58,085 nt of DNA from Bradyrhizobium sp. 138 (GTDB lineage Bacteria; Pseudomonadota; Alphaproteobacteria; Rhizobiales; Xanthobacteraceae), in assembly GCF_023074075.1 (NCBI RefSeq), contig NZ_JADPKT010000010.1:1-58085 (forward strand). Direction: 5' to 3'. Of this stretch, positions 1 through 9,249 are shown piece after piece. Under the pieces are notes generated by a model. It searched no databases. It saw only the letters and a program-made list of their open reading frames with translations, and was not told the DNA's origin. The position numbers and the translations under genes are program-made. The stretch's first letter is position 1. Every line of letters begins with the position of its first letter.

Positions 1-2
1 CC

Positions 3-2231
3 TGGGCCGAACGGCCGGCTTCGGACCCCGACCCGCGCACGCTTGGCCTCACATCGCGCCATCTCGCCTACGTGATCTACACCTCAGGCTCAACCGGAAC
101 TCCCAAAGGGGTACAGAATGAGCATCGGGCTATTATCAATCGCCTGATCTGGATGCAAAAGGCCTATGCACTCAATGCGGCTGATGTCGTCTTGCAGAAG
201 ACCCCGTTCGGATTCGATGTCTCGGCCTGGGAATTCTTCTGGACATTGCTTGAAGGGGCAACCCTGGTGCTGGCACTTCCTGGTGCGCACAAAGACCCAG
301 ATGCGCTTATAGACTTGATAATCGGCCAACGCATCACCACTGCGCACTTCGTACCATCCATGCTGGCCAGCTTCATGGACACGAAGGGCGTTGATCGCTG
401 CACATCCCTGCAGCGTCTCGTGTGTAGTGGCGAGGCGCTTTCTGCCTCCCTTACGCAGAAGGTTCGGCGCGTATTACCCTGGACTAGTCTGCACAATCTA
501 TATGGTCCCACGGAAGCTGCTATCGACGTAACGGCCTGGAATTGTCCGGCTGATTTTAATGGGGCAGTGGTCCCGATCGGCCGTCCGATTGCGAACACGC
601 GGGTGTACCTGCTGGACGGTCATGGCGCGCCCGTGCCGTTCGGTGCGGTGGGCGAGCTTTACATTGGCGGTGCGGGAGTGGCGCGAGGCTATCTGAACCG
701 CCCCGAGCTGACAGCCGAGCGGTTCATCGCCAGTCCCTTTGTGGACGGCGATCGGCTGTACAGGACCGGCGACCTCGGGCGTTATCTGCCGGACGGCAAT
801 CTGGAGTTCCTGGGCCGCAATGACGACCAAGTGAAGATCCGCGGCTTCCGCATCGAGCCGGGCGAGATCGCGGCGCGGCTTTGCGAGCACCCGTTCGTGC
901 GCGAGGCGGTGGTGGTGGCGCACGAGGGCCCCGGCGGCGAGCAGCGTCTTGTCGCCTATGTGGTGTGCGCGCCGGAAGCAGCTTCGAATGGGCTGGAGGG
1001 AAGCGAGCTTGCCGGGGCCTTGCGCGCGCACCTAAGTGCGCACCTGCCGGAGTACATGGTGCCATCGGCGTTCGTGCGGCTGGCGGCGCTGCCGCTGACG
1101 GTGAACGGCAAGCTGGACCGCAAGGCGCTGGCTGCGCCGGCTGACGATGCCTATGCACGGGCGGCCTATGAGGCGCCGCAGGGCGCAGTCGAGACGGCAT
1201 TGGCGCGGATCTGGGCCGAGCTTCTCGGGTTGGAGCGGGTCGGACGCCACGACGACTTCTTCGAACTGGGTGGGCACTCACTGCTAGCGGTGCGGCTTCT
1301 CAGTCGAGCGCTCGATGCCGGGTTCAAGTTTACCGCCGCCGATCTCTTCCAAGCTCCTGTTCTGAAGGAACTTGCATTGAAGGTTCATTTGGAGCCACAG
1401 CCCAGTAGTCCGGGAGTGATTTGTGTTCGCGCAACCGGATCGCAGCCGCCGCTGTTCTTTGTTCCCACAGGCTTAGGAGATTGTTCCTATATCCTCAACT
1501 TGGTGGAGGAAATGGACGCGGACTGTCCAATCTATGGTCTACCGTGGCCTTCTTTCAGTGAAGTTTGTTCACCAACTCTTGAAGCGATAGCCTCGCAAGT
1601 CATTCCGGCGATCAGGGAGATACGGTCCCGGGGTCCATATCGATTTGCTGGATACTCATCAGGCGGAATATTGGCTTACGCCATAGCCGAGCAGTTACTG
1701 AGCCTCAATGAAACTGTCTCATTTATGGCGTTCATTGATGTTACGCTACCCGCAAAGCCAGCCGGCATGACGCCCACCCAGATGGTATGCGAAGTGGTGC
1801 TAGAAACTCTTGAACCCCTTGAGGACGAGCACTTTAAACTATTAAAGCGCTTTGCACGGCACAGTTCGATTGCTCAACTACTTGAGAAGGCTCATCAAAT
1901 AGGAGCTATACCTCCGGATCACAATGATGCTTTGATGTACGAGAGAATTGAGCAGTTTCAAAGGGCGCTGCAGCTATATCGGGCTCCGTCGCTGCCAATT
2001 GAGGTACATCAGTTTTACGCGGATTCTTCCGTAAGTTGTCGCGCACGAATAGACAAGAGCTCAATAGCTCCAGAGATGAGCTCGCCGATGCGCGGCTGGG
2101 ACAGGGTTTTGAGTGCAGCGGCCATTGATACCACAACGATTCCAGGCAATCACGCGACGATGATGAACACTCCAGAAAACCGCAAAGTCCTGGCACGCTC
2201 GTTATCAAGAGCCTTAAATAGTCGTCCGTGA
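3..2231 (+). CDS. Non-ribosomal peptide synthetase, terminal module (A-PCP-TE), 5' end outside the window
   Basis: The reading frame is open from the window edge, so the N-terminus is missing. In order there is an adenylation domain (A3 core TSGSTGTPKG at about residue 27, YGPTEA near 168, YRTGD near 254, GRNDDQVKIRG near 272, NGKLDRK near 360), a carrier protein with the phosphopantetheine site FFELGGHSLLAV near 420, and a thioesterase with GYSSGG near 545 and a late His in IPGNHAT. Reading the specificity pocket by eye from FDVSAW, TAHFV, CSGEA and NLYGPTEAAID gives roughly DVWHVSLIDK, closest to the serine code of EntF-like domains. Known role of such modules: load the last amino acid and release the peptide by hydrolysis or cyclisation. 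The product is unknown. The gene ends only a few bases before an IS5 relic, so downstream biosynthetic genes may have been lost. Confidence 0.93.
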   Translation, partial: WAERPASDPDPRTLGLTSRHLAYVIYTSGSTGTPKGVQNEHRAIINRLIWMQKAYALNAADVVLQKTPFGFDVSAWEFFWTLLEGATLVLALPGAHKDPDALIDLIIGQRITTAHFVPSMLASFMDTKGVDRCTSLQRLVCSGEALSASLTQKVRRVLPWTSLHNLYGPTEAAIDVTAWNCPADFNGAVVPIGRPIANTRVYLLDGHGAPVPFGAVGELYIGGAGVARGYLNRPELTAERFIASPFVDGDRLYRTGDLGRYLPDGNLEFLGRNDDQVKIRGFRIEPGEIAARLCEHPFVREAVVVAHEGPGGEQRLVAYVVCAPEAASNGLEGSELAGALRAHLSAHLPEYMVPSAFVRLAALPLTVNGKLDRKALAAPADDAYARAAYEAPQGAVETALARIWAELLGLERVGRHDDFFELGGHSLLAVRLLSRALDAGFKFTAADLFQAPVLKELALKVHLEPQPSSPGVICVRATGSQPPLFFVPTGLGDCSYILNLVEEMDADCPIYGLPWPSFSEVCSPTLEAIASQVIPAIREIRSRGPYRFAGYSSGGILAYAIAEQLLSLNETVSFMAFIDVTLPAKPAGMTPTQMVCEVVLETLEPLEDEHFKLLKRFARHSSIAQLLEKAHQIGAIPPDHNDALMYERIEQFQRALQLYRAPSLPIEVHQFYADSSVSCRARIDKSSIAPEMSSPMRGWDRVLSAAAIDTTTIPGNHATMMNTPENRKVLARSLSRALNSRP

Positions 2232-2246
2232 AGAACCTGGATTTCA

Positions 2247-2588
2247 GCTCGGGACGAACTGAAGCTGGACGAGGATTTGGCGCAACAGGAGCTGCAGCCA
2301 GCGGAGGAGACGCCGGAAGTTGTAACCGGCGGCGGCGAGGACGGCATTGGTGGCGTCGCCTTGGCGATGCCAGAGATAGTTGCGGCCCATCCGGTGTTCG
2401 GATTTGAGATGGCCGATGACCGGCTCGACCGCGGAGCGCCTTCGCAGCTCGCGTTTGATCTTTGGCGTCACCCGCCGCTTCTGGCCTGAGGTGAACACCC
2501 TGAACCTGTAATCGGGCGGCGCATTGTGGCCGCGATAGCCCTTGTCGGCGAGGATGCGCGCGATGGTGTTGCCGATCAGCGCCTCCAT
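2247..2588 (-). pseudogene. IS5-family transposase, C-terminal fragment
   Basis: The minus frame encodes ARILADKGYRGHN, then RRSAVEPVIGHLKSEHRM and NYLWHRQGDATNAVLAAAGYN, which is the C-terminal third of an IS5-type DDE transposase (conserved Glu in AVEPVIGHLK). The N-terminal part with the first two catalytic Asp residues is absent and the frame runs directly into a DUF1016 relic. No terminal repeats were found. It is dead by itself and marks a recombination join next to the NRPS gene. Confidence 0.75.
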
Positions 2589-2589
2589 G

Positions 2590-2998
2590 GCCGCCCACCT
2601 CGAGATGATACTGGATGCCCACAAAGGCGAACCCCTTGCCGAGTTCGAGAATCAGCGAACGCAGGTGTTCTATCAGCCCGCGTTCGAGGTCTCGCTCCAG
2701 CATTTCGGGGCCAAGTGAAAGAAAGTCGAAGCTGTAGGGATCCTTGAGGATCTCTTTAGCGAGCTCGACCGCTCCGCCGGCAGAGTCCGCGAGAAGGTGG
2801 TAAGTGCGCGCTGCCTTGACGGGCGAACAGGTCACTATCGATCTGATTGATGAGGACGTTGCGGCTCCATCCGTGTTCGATCGCCTGTCGCGCGTACCAA
2901 GCGCGTTGCTTCGGCGCCTTGACGGCATCTAGAAGGCGGACGTTATGGCCCCAGGGCAACAGTGCAACAACTTGTTGCACAAATTCGGCATCCCGCCA
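2590..2998 (-). pseudogene. DUF1016 / YhcG-type PD-(D/E)XK nuclease relic, frameshifted and truncated
   Basis: Two minus frames carry successive parts of a YhcG-like protein. The first has VQQVVALLPWGHN, then WYARQAIEHGWSRNVL and INQIDSDLFARQG (about 2998 to 2813). After a frame change near 2815 the second has LKDPYSFDFLSLG, LERDLERGLIEHL and GKGFAFVGIQYHLEVGG (about 2830 to 2590). The protein stops where the nuclease core should continue, at the junction with the IS5 fragment. Family members are often found in defence or restriction loci. This copy cannot make a complete protein. Confidence 0.75.
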
Positions 2999-3029
2999 CG
3001 TACATTTGTTGCTCCTCAGCGTCCTCATC

Positions 3030-3395
3030 GCGAGGTACCGCTCCGACCGCAACGAACGCTGGCTGAAAATCAAAACTGTGCAGAAGGGCAAATTCCCCGT
3101 GGTCGGGTTCATCAAGGATCCTACAGGTGTGGCTGCGCTCTACCTGGGCAAGAAGGAAGGAAAGGAACTGGTCTACATGGGCAAAGTCGGGACCGGTTGG
3201 TCGCGCACCGTTTCAAGCGAGATCCGAAAGAAGCTCGATACCGTAGTGAGCCCAAAGGCCAAGCTCACCCGGCCCATCAAGAAGCCCAAGGCGACGTGGG
3301 TTGAGCCCACGTTCTACGCAGACGTCGAGTACCGTGATATCACGTCAGAAGGGCTGCTGCGTGCCGGCTCGTTCAAGGGGTTGAGCAAGAAGTAG
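3030..3395 (+). pseudogene. ATP-dependent DNA ligase (LigD-type), C-terminal OB-domain fragment
   Basis: About 120 codons match the C-terminal oligonucleotide-binding domain of LigD/ATP-dependent ligases: ERWLKIK, then VVGFIKDP, ALYLGKKEGKELVYMGKVGTG, TWVEPTFYADVEY and a terminal LLRAGSFKGL. The catalytic Lys motif and nucleotidyltransferase domain are missing, so the fragment is non-functional as a ligase. The boundary with the antisense DUF1016 relic is near 3030. It probably came in as a piece of a non-homologous end-joining locus. Confidence 0.72.
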
Positions 3396-3413
3396 GGCTG
3401 CAAGGGGGGAAAG

Positions 3414-3614
3414 ATGAGCACTCGATTGCTGATTTTGATTTTCGGCGGGGGCGCTTTCGCCGTCGCGGTTCACGCTAACGACCTATCGGCGATGTATATT
3501 GCCCTGTTTGCAAGTTTTATCATCTACCTGCTCCATACGTTGGAATTCAAACTGAACAAGCTTCTCGACCACTACGGCATCAGGGTCTGGGATAGCGATA
3601 TCTCGAAGGACTGA
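3414..3614 (+). CDS. Small membrane protein, 66 aa, unknown
   Basis: The protein has two hydrophobic stretches (about residues 5-20 and 25-44, ALFASFIIYLLHTLEFKL) and a short charged C-terminus (KLLDHYGIRVWDSDISKD). A purine-rich GGGGGAAAG lies 4-12 bases before the ATG. It starts 18 bases after the ligase fragment and ends 13 bases before the next gene, so the two small genes could be co-transcribed. No family recognised. The regular spacing, start signal and membrane profile support a real gene. Confidence 0.5.
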   Translation: MSTRLLILIFGGGAFAVAVHANDLSAMYIALFASFIIYLLHTLEFKLNKLLDHYGIRVWDSDISKD

Positions 3615-3627
3615 TGTGAGGGCTGGG

Positions 3628-3924
3628 ATGGACTGGGGACTTATTTTGGTGTTGGCGATTTCCGGCGGCATCTTCCTGTGGCAACGCTCGAAAAACGTCG
3701 AAAAGGCAAAAATCGCCAATCAGCGTCTGAAGCAGGATGATCGCCTGTACGAGCACATCAAGGCAGGGATGCGGGAGTACCACTTCCGCGATGGCGAGCA
3801 GCAATTGTGGCGAGTGAAAGAGAGCAGGCAACGGCTATTTGAGACCGCCGATCTGATAGCCTTTCATGTGACACACGTCATCGAGAGCCGCGTAGGTTTT
3901 TATTTTAAGGACCTCGGAGAGTAA
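3628..3924 (+). CDS. Small N-terminally anchored protein, 98 aa, unknown
   Basis: The ATG at 3628 (MDWGLILVLAISGGIFLW) is preceded by GAGGG at 3618-3622; an upstream GTG at 3616 is an alternative. Residues 3-18 form one membrane segment, followed by a basic, helical cytosolic part (KNVEKAKIANQRLKQDD) ending GFYFKDLGE. Just after the stop, another frame (about 3926-4021) encodes FAGNGDEFIESYYRTDATF and IPPDD before a stop. It reads like a natural continuation, so the gene may have lost its C-terminus by a frameshift. Family not recognised. Confidence 0.5.
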   Translation: MDWGLILVLAISGGIFLWQRSKNVEKAKIANQRLKQDDRLYEHIKAGMREYHFRDGEQQLWRVKESRQRLFETADLIAFHVTHVIESRVGFYFKDLGE

Positions 3925-4305
3925 GCGCCTTTGCGGGCAACGGTGATGAGTTCATCGAGAGCTATTACCGAACCGATGCCACTTTTCAGAAGGAAGGCAT
4001 GCTGATCCCGCCGGATGACTGACGCCCCGGTTCTCCACAAGGCTGCGGGATGTGATCTGCTTAACGTCACGCCATTGTAAAACTTTTTCGTTTGACGGAT
4101 TTTGCCAAATATACAGACAGAATCCTCAATCCTTTCAAATACTCAGCGCGGACCCTTGCGAGTCCGGATTTCGGCGATAGAGTTTTTTGGTGCCCCAAGT
4201 GTGAATCAATTTCCTTGCAAGCTTCCGGACTTCTGATCTTATGAATCTTGGTCGGACGGCCTGGTTCACAGCAGCTCATAACCAGTCAAATGGAGAGCTG
4301 CGCCA
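3925..4305. other. Gap without a supported gene
   Basis: The first 100 bases hold the possible C-terminal continuation described for the preceding gene. A short plus frame near 4085-4235 contains FWCPKCES, a possible zinc-knuckle, but no start or family could be supported. No terminator or promoter was recognised. Confidence 0.4.
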
Positions 4306-4459
4306 ATGCCTGACCATCCCGAGTTGCACGTTAAATTCCTGGGCCTGAGCCTCAGCGCTAAAGGTGCGCTGGCAATCTGCGCCGCCATGATGATTGTTCT
4401 GTCGGTGCTTGAACCGCCCCGGGTTTGCCGGAGGCTCCAACCCCTGAGAGGATGGAGCC

Positions 4460-4789
4460 ATGACGAGCAAGACGACGAACAAGTTTTCACCCGAGGTCCG
4501 GACCCGAGCGGTTCGGATGGTTCTGGATCACGCCAGCGAGCACCCGTCGCGCTGGGCGGCAGTGACGTCAATCGCGGCCAAGATCGGCTGCACGCCGCAG
4601 ACGCTGCATGACTGGGTCAAGAAGGCCGAGGTCGATAGCGGGCAGCGGGCCGGCGTTCCGACCGACACGGCCGAGAAGCTGAAGGCTCTCGAACGGGAGA
4701 ACCGCGAGCTGCGGCAGGCCAACGAGATCCTGCGCAAGGCAAGCGCCTATTTTGCGATGGCGGAGCTCGACCGCCGGTCCAAGCCATGA
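4460..4789 (+). CDS. IS3-family transposase OrfA
   Basis: The 109-aa protein has an N-terminal helix-turn-helix ([14 protein letters not shown], then [20 protein letters not shown]) and a leucine-zipper-like helix ([19 protein letters not shown]) as in IS51-type OrfA. It binds the terminal repeats and is normally joined to OrfB by a -1 frameshift. The stop at 4787-4789 overlaps the OrfB ATG at 4786. Confidence 0.92.
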   Translation: MTSKTTNKFSPEVRTRAVRMVLDHASEHPSRWAAVTSIAAKIGCTPQTLHDWVKKAEVDSGQRAGVPTDTAEKLKALERENRELRQANEILRKASAYFAMAELDRRSKP

Positions 4790-5691
4790 TCGCCTTCATC
4801 GACGATCATCGTGGGGCGCATGGGGTCGAGCCGATCTGCAAGGTCTTGCCGATCGCCCCCTCGGCCTACCATGCCCATCTGGCCAAGCGGCGCGATCCCG
4901 CCAAGCTGTCGGCGCGCGCCAGGCAGGACGCCGCGCTGAAGATCGAGGTTCGGCGCGTCTTCGATCAAAACTTCTCCGTCTACGGCGTGCGCAAGGTCTG
5001 GCGGCAGCTCAAGCGCGAAGGCTTCGATGTTGCCCGTTGCACAGTGTCGCGACTGATGCGGGACATGGGTTTGCAGGGGGTCATCCGCGGCAAATCCGTC
5101 AAGACCACGATCAGCGACAAGGCCGCGCCATGCCCGCTGGATCACGTCAATCGCCAGTTCAAGGCACCAAGGCCGAACGTCCTCTGGCTCTCCGACTTCA
5201 CCTATGTCGCGACCTGGACCGGCTTCGTCTACGTCGCCTTTGTGATCGACGCCTATGCCCGCAGGATCGTGGGCTGGCGGGCCTCCCGCACGGCGCACGC
5301 GGGCTTCGTGCTCGATGCGCTGGAGCAGGCCCTGCACGATCGCCGACCGGTCCATCGCGGCGGGCTCGTGCATCATAGCGATAGGGGCAGCCAATACGTC
5401 TCTATCAAATACACCGAACGCCTGGCTGAAGCTGGCGTCGAGCCTTCTGTCGGCAGCGTCGGAGATTCCTATGACAACGCTCTCGCCGAAACCATCAACG
5501 GTCTCTACAAGGCCGAGGTGATCCATCGGCGCGGACCATGGCGCAGCTTCGAGGCCGTCGAGTTCGCGACGCTGGAATGGGTGGACTGGTTCAACAACCG
5601 GCGGCTCCTGGAGCCCATCGGCAACATACCGCCGGCCGAAGCCGAGCAACGCTACTACGCCATGCTGGAACAATCGGCCATGGCGGCATAA
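4786..5691 (+). CDS. IS3-family transposase OrfB (DDE integrase domain)
   Basis: The 301-aa protein carries an HTH_21-like segment ([20 protein letters not shown]) and the rve-type catalytic core. All three acidic residues are visible: Asp in [11 protein letters not shown], Asp in [11 protein letters not shown], Glu in [16 protein letters not shown]. The length is normal for the group. It starts in an ATGA overlap with OrfA and ends 39 bases before the right terminal repeat. Confidence 0.93.
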   Translation: MIAFIDDHRGAHGVEPICKVLPIAPSAYHAHLAKRRDPAKLSARARQDAALKIEVRRVFDQNFSVYGVRKVWRQLKREGFDVARCTVSRLMRDMGLQGVIRGKSVKTTISDKAAPCPLDHVNRQFKAPRPNVLWLSDFTYVATWTGFVYVAFVIDAYARRIVGWRASRTAHAGFVLDALEQALHDRRPVHRGGLVHHSDRGSQYVSIKYTERLAEAGVEPSVGSVGDSYDNALAETINGLYKAEVIHRRGPWRSFEAVEFATLEWVDWFNNRRLLEPIGNIPPAEAEQRYYAMLEQSAMAA

Positions 5692-5965
5692 CTTAAACCA
5701 AATGGCCTCCGGCAAACCCGGAGCGGTTCAGCTCGCCTTCTACCGCTTTTGATTGTGGCTCGTTTGCAGTCTCACGATCCACCATGCAAACACCTCAACC
5801 TGTGAAGCGGCGTCGGCCAGGACAGCTTTTTGCAACGAACGAGCTGTACCTGTTCGCGGCCAGCCTAACTCGTGAACGCGGTTAAAGCGCTTAGCCCCCC
5901 GTGTCATCGGACGCGAGTGTTCCGTCGCTTCAAATGCCCTTGGTCATCTAAGGGTACGGTCTTGG

Positions 5966-7360
5966 TTAGAGAGGCAGCTTGATTGATTCCACGCAAGCTC
6001 TCTTCAGCCGCTTTAGCTGGGCGTTGGAGTAGAGCCCGAAAGTGATGCCGACCTCGCTCTCGTGGCCCATGATGTCCGCCACAACGTTCTCCCGGTGACC
6101 TGCATCCTCAGCCTTCGTCGCAAACCAACGCCTAAAGCTATGGAAGTTGACCTTGGACCTCCGCGCACCCGGTCGCTTATCATGCACGCCAAGTTTCTTG
6201 CGATAGTACGTGAACCGCTTCGAGAGGGCCATCGTCCGATTGCCATCCCAGCCGGTGTCCTGGAAGTCGGGAAAAAGATAGGCAGTCGCATCGCGCTTGC
6301 CCATAAGTTTCGCGATCATAGGTCGAAGCGTTGAATGAATGGGAATGGTGCGAACCCCAGCCGCAGATTTGCTGCGAGTGACGCTGAATGTGTGGTCGCT
6401 GCAATCACGAATGCGAAGCTGTCCGATTTCATCGAGGCGCATCCCAGACAGGGCGGAAATCCTCATGGCGTTCACCATATCAGTGTCTGCCGGGCCCGCG
6501 AGAAGGGTGCGAACCTCGTCATCCGTGAACGGCCGCTCGGGCCCATCGGGCCATCTGGGGCAATCCTATGTGCCTTGGCCTTTGGGAGCGACTTGCGCAT
6601 CCAGGGGTTCGACTTCACGCCGAAGCTCTTCTCTAGCCAGGTCCAGTATTGCCGTAAGGCAGATAGCTTCTTGTTGGCCGTCTTGAAGTGCACGCCCGCC
6701 TTGACGAACGCCTCATCGCGGAAATCGGCGGCAATCCGATCCGTCGTGGTCTCGATGAAGAAGCCTTGGCTGGCCTTCGTGCACCAACCCTTGAACAGCG
6801 TTAGCGCGGTGCGGGCGTCGGCCTTGGTTCGCTCGCTATATGTCGAGGCAGCAAGCCATCGCTCGATGTAGAGGTCGGCGGGGGTGACCTTTGCGGACGC
6901 CAGTTGAACGAACTTGGTGGCCTGCTTGGTAGCTGCCCGGGGTTCTCCGAACGGTTCGTAATCTTCCCGGGTCCCGCCAGTCGCAAGATCGATCTCTTCG
7001 GCCCGGTCCGTGATCTGATACATAAGGTCATTGCGCCGCGCGGCATCTGCCCGGACGAATTCCTCCCGGAGCGCCATGGCCTCCAAGAGTAGCGGGTCTT
7101 GTTCCTCGGGCCCAGCGTCCGGTGTTTGGCAATCTCAGACTTCAAATCCGCAACGGCGTTCCAACGGGCTATGCGGGCCACCCGGAGGTCTGTGGTCGCC
7201 AGGGACTTTCAGGAGCCGCTTCTTGCCAATGGCGCGCCGTAGCGTCCTAGGGACTTCAGCAACGGCATACCAAGTCGTCCCTTCGCCCCGAAGGCTGGGT
7301 CAAGTAGCGCCGATCACCACCACCTTTTTCCGCTCTCAGAATAACGTTCACGTGGCCTGC
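5966..7360 (-). pseudogene. Phage-type tyrosine recombinase (integrase) with several frameshifts
   Basis: Read on the minus strand, at least four frames hold successive parts of one integrase. The N-terminal segments are WYAVAEVPRTLRRAIGKKRL (about 7290-7225) and TDLRVARIARWNAVADLKSE (about 7190-7130). The long core frame runs 7086-6472 (EAMALREEFVRADAARRN to YWTWLEKSFGVKSNPW). The catalytic frame runs 6478-5966. An indel near 6540 separates the last two. The catalytic frame still shows Arg (SGMRLDEIGQL), HSFRRWF, MGHES and the Tyr in GLYSN. The architecture (N-terminal linker domain, SAM-like core, catalytic domain) is that of genomic-island integrases. No tRNA gene is visible nearby. It is too broken to act and is probably the fossil integrase of an older island. 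Confidence 0.8.
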
Positions 7361-7792
7361 CCCTAACAGTGTGCCCAACGGCTCGCCCCCAACGCGGGCT
7401 TTCATATAGAGCTATTTTGGCAGTATTTCCAGGCTTTGAAAGCAGGCGCGTAGGGTCCAGGTTCCCCAGCCAACCTAAGAGTCCACAGCGGAATCAAGCG
7501 ACTTTCTGTCGATCGCAGAACCTAGCCTAGTCGATCCACACCTTTGGTCCACTTCGACCGAGAGGGGCTTTGACCTTTGCGCAGGAAGGCCCGGGCGCAC
7601 CGGCCGAGATGGTCCCTGACAGGCGCTACTGCAAGTTCAATGTACATTGGTGCTCGAAGGGTGGGCATCGACAGAATTCTAGATCGCAGCGTTGGCCTGG
7701 TCGATCCGAAGGAGTGCTTAATCGGGTGCATCGTGGGCCAGTACCGGCACATGTGGAGCGCCGGCAGCAGCGAAGGCTGGGGATCGCGACGG
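7361..7792. other. Gap without a supported gene
   Basis: No start-proximal coding signal or family could be supported. A minus frame at 7522-7803 is open for 93 codons but resembles no family I know and has no start signal; it lies downstream of the enoyl-CoA hydratase gene. Confidence 0.4.
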
Positions 7793-8575
7793 CTAATTTC
7801 CACGATAGTTTGGCGATCGCTTCTCGAAGAACGCGTTCATTCCTTCCTGCTGGTCAGCAGTGTTGAATGCGCATCGAATTGCCTGGCGCTCGAATTCGAG
7901 CCCGGCGTCCAGGGTGGTCTGAAAGGCGGCGAGAACGGCCACCTTGGCGAGCTCAGTCGAACGCGGCGGCTTTTGGGCGATCAGTTCGGCGATCTCGAGC
8001 GCTCGCGCCTGTGCCTGGCCGCTTTCGACGACTTCAGCGACAAGGCCGGCCTGCATCGCCGCACGGGCAGAAATCGATTGGCCAGTCAGTATCATCAGCA
8101 TGGCCAGAGATTTGCCTGCCACGCGCGTCAGACGCTGGGTTGCGCCGTCGCCTGGCAAAATCCCGATGTTGATTTCAGGCTGTGCAAACCGCGCTCCTTC
8201 GCCTGCTATGGCGATGTCGGCGAGCAAGGCCAATTCGTGACCACCACCGAAGCAAATTCCCTCAACCGCGGCGATAAGAGGCTTTGGAAAATTGGCGATG
8301 TCCCGCCACGCAGAACGTCTCGCGGGATTGTCGATTGCCTCAAACCCGCGCTGCTGCATCTCCTTAATATCGGCTCCGGCAGAGAAGAAGGTTTCGTGCC
8401 CGCAAAGGACGACGCAACGAACATCCTCATTGAGCGCAGCCTGCCGCAAGCTCGCGCCAAGCTGTGCGATCAGGTCGTTGCTTAAGGCGTTTCGTTTCGA
8501 CGTCCTGTTCAGCGTCACAACGCGCACATGGGCCCTGGGAGAGGTCGAGAGGATGAGATCGGGCTTGCCGGTCAT
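7793..8575 (-). CDS. Enoyl-CoA hydratase/isomerase (crotonase) family protein
   Basis: A 260-aa crotonase-fold enzyme, expected to hydrate or isomerise a CoA-thioester in the cytosol. Signature segments are RNALSNDLIAQL, then FFSAGADIKEM (oxyanion-hole region), PLIAAVEGICFGGGHELAL, DIAIAGEGARFAQPEINIGI and LPGDGATQRL (position of the catalytic Glu region). The ATG at 8575 (MTGKPDL) is chosen over an upstream start because AGGAGA lies at 8584-8589. The gene is divergent from the MFS gene, with two LacI-type operator palindromes between them. This suggests it is part of the catabolic regulon around the LacI gene. The exact substrate cannot be read from sequence. Confidence 0.92.
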   Translation of the reverse strand: MTGKPDLILSTSPRAHVRVVTLNRTSKRNALSNDLIAQLGASLRQAALNEDVRCVVLCGHETFFSAGADIKEMQQRGFEAIDNPARRSAWRDIANFPKPLIAAVEGICFGGGHELALLADIAIAGEGARFAQPEINIGILPGDGATQRLTRVAGKSLAMLMILTGQSISARAAMQAGLVAEVVESGQAQARALEIAELIAQKPPRSTELAKVAVLAAFQTTLDAGLEFERQAIRCAFNTADQQEGMNAFFEKRSPNYRGN

Positions 8576-8617
8576 TGAGGGTGTCTCCTGAAAGAAGTCA
8601 GAAAGGCAGCCTATAGA

Positions 8618-8633
8618 CTGAAATCGTTTTCTA
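8618..8633. promoter_or_regulatory. Imperfect LacI-type operator upstream of the enoyl-CoA hydratase gene
   Basis: CTGAAATCGTTTTCTA matches the palindrome CTGAAATCGATTTCAG of 14895-14910 at 13 of 16 positions. It lies 42 bases upstream of the ATG of the enoyl-CoA hydratase gene, where a repressor would cover the promoter. Confidence 0.5.
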
Positions 8634-8783
8634 CGCAAAACATGCTTCATTATAGTCAATCCGACTGACCAGGCTTCGAGCTGTTTCTGGCTGCTCAAGA
8701 AAAAAATTGCTGGTCAGACTGGGAGAAGGTTTAGCGGCAGCATTTTTCGCGCTTGACTCCGAAATCTAGAGCGCCTACGTGTA

Positions 8784-8797
8784 TGAAATCGATTTCA
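8784..8797. promoter_or_regulatory. Perfect LacI-type operator palindrome
   Basis: TGAAATCGATTTCA is a perfect 14-bp palindrome with a central CG, the usual design of LacI/GalR-family operators. It is shared with 14894-14911. It lies in the divergent interval between the enoyl-CoA hydratase and transporter genes. Confidence 0.7.
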
Positions 8798-8799
8798 GA

Positions 8800-9249
8800 A
8801 CTGCGATGTTTTCTTAGCCAGATGACGGCGTAGTAGCGCGGCGCCGTCCAACAAGAACAACAGCTTCTTCACGAGTGCGCTTTGGCAACAGGAGGGATGG
8901 AAACCATGGGAATGGGACAGGCTCGCGCGCGTTTTGTACGCAGCGCGTTCGGTGGCGTCTGCTCTTGGGCGGCTGCACAGATCGGAATCGCCGCTCGCGA
9001 TCTCTTTGACTAAGGTCATGCAAGAGCCGGTCGTGCGGCCGCACGACTTGCGAAATCGCGAACCAAGACGGCCTTATCGGCGGCATGCCGCGTACCCGTT
9101 GGCGCTTGCGCCTTCACCGCTATGAGCCGGCCCGCTCAAGTCGCGTGTATCTTAGATAGCGCCGCACTCCGCGCGTAGACCCAGCGAGCGGCTGCTCGTC
9201 CTTGCTTGACCGCAGCATCATTAACGCCATTGACTTAGCCCGAGGACAC
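8800..9249. other. Long leader or decayed DNA before the MFS gene
   Basis: There is no supported gene between the operator and the transporter start. Short open frames on both strands (for example plus 8934-9125) lack start signals and known motifs. It could be a long 5' leader or a decayed gene. Confidence 0.4.

Larger units (their letters stand above)
4410..5730 (+). mobile_element. Intact IS3-family element (IS51/IS3-like group), 1321 bp
   Basis: The imperfect terminal inverted repeats begin TGAACCGCCCCGGGTTTGCC at 4410 and match the reverse complement of the end at 5730 (one difference in the first 20). A 3-bp target duplication GCT flanks the element (4407-4409 and 5731-5733). It carries overlapping orfA and orfB with an intact DDE triad. 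Repeats, target duplication and frames are all preserved, so the insertion appears recent and probably active. Confidence 0.92.
4306..5752 (+). pseudogene. 40-codon single-membrane-segment protein gene split by an IS3-family insertion
   Basis: Removing the IS (4410-5730) and one copy of its GCT target duplication restores a clean 40-codon ORF. It starts at ATG 4306, reads through [20 protein letters not shown], and ends VLSVLAFYRF followed by TGA at 5750-5752. GGAGAG at 4292-4297 is a good ribosome binding site. The peptide has a polar 14-residue head and one hydrophobic segment (about residues 20-36). As it stands the gene is interrupted at codon 35, just inside the end of the membrane helix. 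Function unknown. Confidence 0.6.

Noticed and set aside
1906..2928. Long minus ORF of 340 codons overlapping the NRPS gene end
   Set aside because: Only part of it (DUF1016 segment) is real homology. The rest is antisense to the NRPS thioesterase and a shifted frame of the IS5 fragment.
4747..5715. 322-codon minus ORF across the IS3 element
   Set aside because: Exact antisense shadow of orfB in GC-rich DNA; orfB has a full DDE motif set.
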